9,196 bases of DNA from positions 1 to 9,196 of the forward strand of contig JAHEIA010000083.1 of NCBI GenBank assembly GCA_024639625.1. Reading direction: 5' to 3'. A program made the position numbers and the translations under genes. Of this stretch, positions 6,204 to 9,196 are shown piece by piece (the first letter of the stretch is position 1; every line of letters begins with the position of its first letter). This DNA is from Chromatiales bacterium. GTDB taxonomy: Bacteria > Pseudomonadota > Gammaproteobacteria > Chromatiales > Chromatiaceae. The notes beneath the pieces are model-generated. The model searched no databases, had not been told where the DNA came from, and saw only the letters and a list, made by a program, of their open reading frames with translations.

Positions 6204-6291
6204 TTGCCCCGGTTGCTGCTCACGGCGGCGCGCGGCCCTTGCTACGGGTAAGGGCTGGCATCTGGAGGCGGTGCTTTCCTTGGACAACAGC

Positions 6292-7194
6292 ATGAGCGTT
6301 CCCCACTTGGTGGTTGCGATCTCCTCGCGAACCCTGTTTGACCTCGACGAATCCCATAAGGTTTTCGAGGAGCAGGGAATCGACGCCTACTGGGAGTATC
6401 AGGTTGCGCACGAAGACGATGTCCTGCAACCGGGCGTCGCCTTTCCGCTGGTGTGCAAACTGCTGGCACTCAATTCCCTGTTGCGGGAACGGGCGCGGAT
6501 TGAGGTAATCATGCTTTCGCGCAATAGCGCGGATACCGGGTTACGGGTCTTCAACTCCATCGAGCACCATGAGCTGGACATCACGCGAGCAGCGTTCACC
6601 AGCGGTGCTAGTCCTTACACCTACGTTCCTGCATTCGGTGCCCATCTGTTTCTTTCCGCCGACCCGCAAGACGTGGCCAAGGCCTTGCAGGCCGGCTACG
6701 CCGCGGCGACCATCCTGCCGGTACAGGGGGCGAATAACGAATGGGGCGCTTCAGATCAACTGCGGATCGCGTTCGACGGTGACGCGGTTCTGTTTTCCGA
6801 CGAGGCGGAACGGATCTACCAGGATGAGGGGCTGGAAGCGTTCTCGCGGAGCGAGAAAACGTTCGCTCGCCGGCCGCTCTCGGGTGGGCCTTTCAAGGGG
6901 TTTCTTGCCGCCCTCCACCTGATCCAGTCGCTGCTGCCTGCTGGGGAGTCGCCGCTGCGAACGGCGCTGATCACGGCGCGCGCCGCTCCAGCCCACGAAA
7001 GGGTCATTCGTACGCTCCGCGCTTGGAAAGTGCGTATCGACGAGGCGCTTTTCCTTGGCGGGCTGGAAAAAGGAGAGTTTCTGCGCGCGTTTGGGGCGGA
7101 TATCTTCTTCGATGACCAGCAGAGCCACTGCGATTCGGCGAGCCGGCACGTGCCGACCGGTCACGTTCCCCACGGTGTCAAGAATCTAGGCTAG
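6292..7194 (+). CDS. Cytosolic 5'-nucleotidase I (cN-I) family enzyme
   Basis: The 300-residue product matches the cN-I family along its whole length (family knowledge: vertebrate NT5C1A/B and bacterial homologues). These cytoplasmic, HAD-like phosphatases split nucleoside 5'-monophosphates, especially AMP, into nucleoside and phosphate. Diagnostic segments: AISSRTLFDL (9-18), a GIDAYWEYQVAHEDD region near 29-43, LFLSAD (119-124), the nucleophile motif FDGDAVLFSD (161-170, Asp162 and Asp164), LITARAAP (226-233), DEALFLGG with a following KGEF (250-263), and FFDDQ (272-276) for metal binding. All expected catalytic residues are present and the length is normal. The start is unsure: GTG 6271, TTG 6280 and ATG 6292 are all in frame. 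The best ribosome binding site, GGAGG (6264-6268), is 2, 11 and 23 bases from them. I chose the ATG because conserved sequence begins just after it, but TTG 6280 is a real rival. The coiled-coil gene lies upstream. Confidence 0.95.
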   Translation: MSVPHLVVAISSRTLFDLDESHKVFEEQGIDAYWEYQVAHEDDVLQPGVAFPLVCKLLALNSLLRERARIEVIMLSRNSADTGLRVFNSIEHHELDITRAAFTSGASPYTYVPAFGAHLFLSADPQDVAKALQAGYAAATILPVQGANNEWGASDQLRIAFDGDAVLFSDEAERIYQDEGLEAFSRSEKTFARRPLSGGPFKGFLAALHLIQSLLPAGESPLRTALITARAAPAHERVIRTLRAWKVRIDEALFLGGLEKGEFLRAFGADIFFDDQQSHCDSASRHVPTGHVPHGVKNLG

Positions 7195-7216
7195 CGGCGC
7201 CGGGGGCAGCCGATGA

Positions 7217-7245
7217 GCGCCGTCCTCGTTTGATGAGGCCGGCGC
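7217..7245. terminator. Hairpin between convergent genes, possible bidirectional terminator
   Basis: GCGCCGTCCTC pairs with GAGGCCGGCGC (10 of 11 positions, one T-C mismatch) around a 7-base loop, between the stops of two convergent genes. Neither side has a clean T tract, so this is a moderate call made mainly on position. Confidence 0.5.
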
Positions 7246-7255
7246 GCGGTTGCGA

Positions 7256-7672
7256 CTATTTCTTGCCGATTGAAACATTCTTGCTGGCCAGGATCTTGTC
7301 CACGACCCGCTCGCTTTCGAGCCAGTCTTCCAGTTCCCATCCTGGAGCAAAACCGCGCTTCTCCGATAGATGGTAGGCCATGGTGGCGATCATCTCGTTG
7401 CGCTTCTGCAAGCTGATCGTGTCGCTAGCGGGCTTTGCTGCGGGCTTGGCCTTCAGGGCCGACGCCTTGGCCTTGAGCGGAGTCTTGGCTGTGCTCGGCT
7501 GACTCGCGACCTTCTTTGCCGCAGGCACGCCGGCCTGTGTGCTCTGGGGTGTAACCTTTTTCGCGCTGGCAGTGGCTGGAGCCGCGGTCTTTTTCGTGGC
7601 TCGCGCCTTCTTCGCTACTGCCTTCTTCTTGCTTGCAGGCGCTGAAGCCTGCCTGGTCTCTTCTGCGGACAT
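7256..7672 (-). CDS. Histone H1-like Lys/Ala-rich protein with C-terminal DUF2934 domain
   Basis: The 138-residue product has two parts. Residues ~12-82 are a low-complexity Lys/Ala/Pro/Ser/Thr tail (SKKKAVAKKARATKKTAAPA and similar) like the DNA-binding tails of histone H1 and of bacterial H1-like and AlgP-like proteins. Residues ~88-125 match DUF2934, a short helical domain: EMIATMAYHLSEKRGFAPG then ELEDWLESE, with its Asp-Trp-Leu core. The tail would be expected to bind DNA or RNA without sequence preference; the DUF2934 role is unknown. On the - strand the binding site AGAGGA (7684-7679) is 6 bases from the second of two adjacent ATGs and 3 from the first (7675), so I take the second. The gene converges with the 5'-nucleotidase gene and stands alone. 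A frame read on the opposite strand is a shadow. Domain call is good; DNA binding is inferred from composition. Confidence 0.85.
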   Translation of the reverse strand: MSAEETRQASAPASKKKAVAKKARATKKTAAPATASAKKVTPQSTQAGVPAAKKVASQPSTAKTPLKAKASALKAKPAAKPASDTISLQKRNEMIATMAYHLSEKRGFAPGWELEDWLESERVVDKILASKNVSIGKK

Positions 7673-7675
7673 CAT

Positions 7676-8341
7676 GATTCCTCTGTGCAGTGGAGTGTAA
7701 GAAACTTCCTTCTTGGTTTTTCGAGATGACCATCGAAGGGCGATTCCGGCCCGACACGGGTTGTCTCGCGCGAAGGCCGAAGATCTGGCACCCTAACGAA
7801 ATCGGGAACGGACTCTTGCCCATAGCGCAACACACGGCAGCGCGGCGAATCGAGGCTGGGTCGGAAAGATCTTGGCTGGTGGCTCATGCGTCCGTGGTTC
7901 TTGGTGCCGGATCCTGGGCGTGAAAATCCGTCGCGTTTCCGTATTGGGCGCAATGATAACCGAGTGGGGGCGTCGTTACATAGCCCAATTGGAGTAGGTA
8001 TCCGGGTTGCAGGCAAAGTGTCTGGTTGCGTGCCGCGAAGAGGGGGCGGCTCCCGCCGGGACCAGGGATGAGGTTTTTTTTCCGCCTATAAAAATAAACT
8101 TGGGTAGACTAAGGATTTGTTGTGGTAGGGTATGACGCTTCCCGGCCCAGCTCCGGCTTTGCGCATGGGGAAAATGAACGCTGGGAGCACTTGTATCGCC
8201 TTCGCGCTTGGTTGACGGCCAGATTCATTATTGGACGCAGCCTGCGCGGTGCGGTTATGGATCCGAGCCTGCCTACTCATTTGCGGCCATTGGCGGGATA
8301 GGATGCGACATGCGAGACCGAAACGAAGGAGAGGAAGTCAG
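7676..8341. other. Long gene-free stretch between divergently read genes
   Basis: Apart from leader sequence for the two flanking genes, I see no supported gene here. Open frames on both strands give improbable Arg/Pro-rich products without good ribosome binding sites. A short stem (GGCGG-CTC-CCGCC, 8045-8057) and a run of eight T (8074-8081) occur, but they are separated by 16 bases and do not form a standard terminator. Bases ~8074-8130 are AT-rich and could hold promoter elements for sat. TTGACG at 8212-8217 resembles a -35 box but has no matching -10 at normal spacing. Confidence 0.45.
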
Positions 8342-8345
8342 ATGA
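8310..8345 (+). promoter_or_regulatory. Possible 11-codon leader ORF overlapping the sat start
   Basis: ATG 8310 follows AGGA (8300-8303) at 6 bases and opens a frame for MRDRNEGEEVR that stops with TGA at 8343-8345. The stop overlaps the sat ATG as ATGA, the layout used for translational coupling. It could instead be chance in a purine-rich leader, because the sat ribosome binding site itself forms the last codons. Confidence 0.25.
8326..8336 (+). promoter_or_regulatory. Strong ribosome binding site of sat
   Basis: AAGGAGAGGAA ends 5 bases before ATG 8342. It decides the start against an in-frame upstream ATG at 8303, which would add a 13-residue Arg-rich extension. Confidence 0.85.
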
Positions 8346-9196
8346 TCAATCCCGTAGGTTCCGAAACCCTAAAACCGTTGTTTGTCTACGATCCCGACAA
8401 GCACCATGAGTTGATGCACGAAGCGGAGTCCCTCCCGTCGGTGGTGATCAGCTCGCAATCGGCGGGCAACGCCGTGATGATGGGTGGCGGCTACTTCACT
8501 CCGCTACGGGGTTTTATGAATGTGGCGGATGCCATGGGTGCCGCCGAGTCGATGACTCTGTCCGACGGCAGCTTTTTCCCCGTCCCGGTGTTGTGCCTCT
8601 TGGAGAACGTCGACGCGATTGCCGGTGCCAAGCGCATCGCTCTACGCGACCCGAACATGGAAGGGGAACCGGTGCTGGCGATCATGGACGTGGAGAATAT
8701 CGAGGAGGTCAGTGACCACCAGATGCAGGTGATGACGGACAAGGTATACCGGACCGCCGACCCAGAGCACCCCGGGGTCAAGACCTTCAACACCCAAGGG
8801 CGCATGGCCGTATCCGGCCCGATCCAAGTGCTGCACTTCAGTTATTTTCAGGATGATTTCCCGGACACCTTTCGCACGGCTGTGGAGATCCGCAACGAGA
8901 TACAGGAGCGTGGCTGGAAGAAGGTGGTTGCCTTCCAGACCCGCAACCCGATGCACCGTGCCCACGAAGAGCTATGCCATATGGCCATGGACCGACTCGG
9001 CTGCGACGGCCTGGTCATCCACATGCTGCTCGGCAAGCTGAAGCCGGGCGATATCCCCGCCCCGGTTCGCGATGCAGCGATCCGCAAGATGGTCGAGCTG
9101 TATTTTCCGCCCAATAGCGCCATGGTCACCGGCTACGGGTTCGATATGCTGTACGCGGGGCCGCGGGAGGCGGTGCTGCACGCCTACTTCCGGCAA
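8342..9196 (+). CDS. sat: ATP sulfurylase (sulfate adenylyltransferase), 3' truncated by window
   Basis: The first 285 residues of a homomeric Sat-type ATP sulfurylase, usually near 400 residues; the rest lies beyond the window. It interconverts ATP plus sulfate with APS plus pyrophosphate. In sulfur oxidisers it runs towards ATP, using the APS made by APS reductase; in other bacteria it activates sulfate. Visible features: the N-terminal beta domain with MGGGYFTPLRGFMN (47-60) and the catalytic nucleotide-binding motif QTRNPMHRAHEEL (199-211) with its two His residues, followed by IHMLLGKLKPGD (226-237) and Ala/Arg helices up to the edge. This is the prokaryotic Sat type, not the CysD/CysN type. 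A strong ribosome binding site sets the start. The organism's need for the reverse reaction is inferred; aprMBA genes, frequent partners in purple sulfur bacteria, are not upstream here and may be downstream. No defects are seen. Confidence 0.97.
   Translation, partial: MINPVGSETLKPLFVYDPDKHHELMHEAESLPSVVISSQSAGNAVMMGGGYFTPLRGFMNVADAMGAAESMTLSDGSFFPVPVLCLLENVDAIAGAKRIALRDPNMEGEPVLAIMDVENIEEVSDHQMQVMTDKVYRTADPEHPGVKTFNTQGRMAVSGPIQVLHFSYFQDDFPDTFRTAVEIRNEIQERGWKKVVAFQTRNPMHRAHEELCHMAMDRLGCDGLVIHMLLGKLKPGDIPAPVRDAAIRKMVELYFPPNSAMVTGYGFDMLYAGPREAVLHAYFRQ

Noticed and set aside
7425..8016. Two overlapping - strand frames and a + strand frame around 7690-7923 in the gene-free region.
   Set aside because: Products are Arg/Pro-rich, no good ribosome binding sites are present, and they overlap the H1-like gene or its leader.
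8045..8081. A GC stem followed by eight T, considered as a terminator.
   Set aside because: The stem is only 5 bp and the T run starts 16 bases after it, so the two do not form a standard terminator; no gene ends nearby on the + strand.
8212..8240. TTGACG as a sat promoter -35 box.
   Set aside because: At 16-18 bases downstream there is no sequence like TATAAT, so a sigma-70 promoter here is not supported.
1..9196. Looked for CRISPR arrays, tRNA or rRNA genes, insertion sequences and attachment sites.
   Set aside because: No regularly spaced repeats, tRNA-like cloverleaf, rRNA sequence, transposase or integrase was seen by eye.

Overview
The window is GC-rich chromosomal DNA with bacterial gene structure. 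The best clue to the organism is the gene entering from the right edge, a Sat-type ATP sulfurylase of the kind sulfur-oxidising Gammaproteobacteria use to make ATP and sulfate from APS. An RND transporter, a DUF302 protein and a Tyr/Pro-rich secreted protein fit a chemolithotrophic or phototrophic sulfur-oxidising proteobacterium. No 16S rRNA or other phylogenetic marker is present, so this placement is inference.

Left block (3-5150, all + strand). Six genes lie head to tail and end at a good hairpin (5129-5150). In order: the 3' end of an RND transporter with an unusual extra hydrophobic segment and long polar tail; a secreted Tyr/Pro/Gly-rich protein of unknown family; a gene-poor 369-base gap; a secreted DUF4412/LolA-like protein; an orphan ParA-type ATPase; a membrane-anchored TPR protein; and a membrane-anchored DUF302 protein. 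The last three are tightly spaced (24-base gaps) and almost certainly co-transcribed. The secreted protein and the TPR protein share a short F-R-P-W/L motif. It occurs three times in the first and once clearly in the second, so the two may bind the same partner. My reading is a cell-envelope module in which a transporter, periplasmic carrier and secreted protein are combined with an intracellular positioning ATPase and its membrane-anchored neighbour. No single part proves this.

Middle block (5151-7245). A 537-base intergenic stretch holds several palindromes and an AT-rich probable promoter zone. It leads into a small membrane protein with one long, regular, Met-rich coiled coil, then a clear cytosolic 5'-nucleotidase I (cN-I) homologue.

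Right block. A convergent gene on the - strand encodes a histone H1-like Lys/Ala-rich tail joined to a DUF2934 domain. After about 665 bases without a convincing gene, sat begins with a strong ribosome binding site and runs off the window. A possible 11-codon leader ORF overlaps the sat start. The cN-I enzyme and Sat both touch adenine nucleotide metabolism (AMP, APS, ATP), but nothing in the sequence shows that they are co-regulated.
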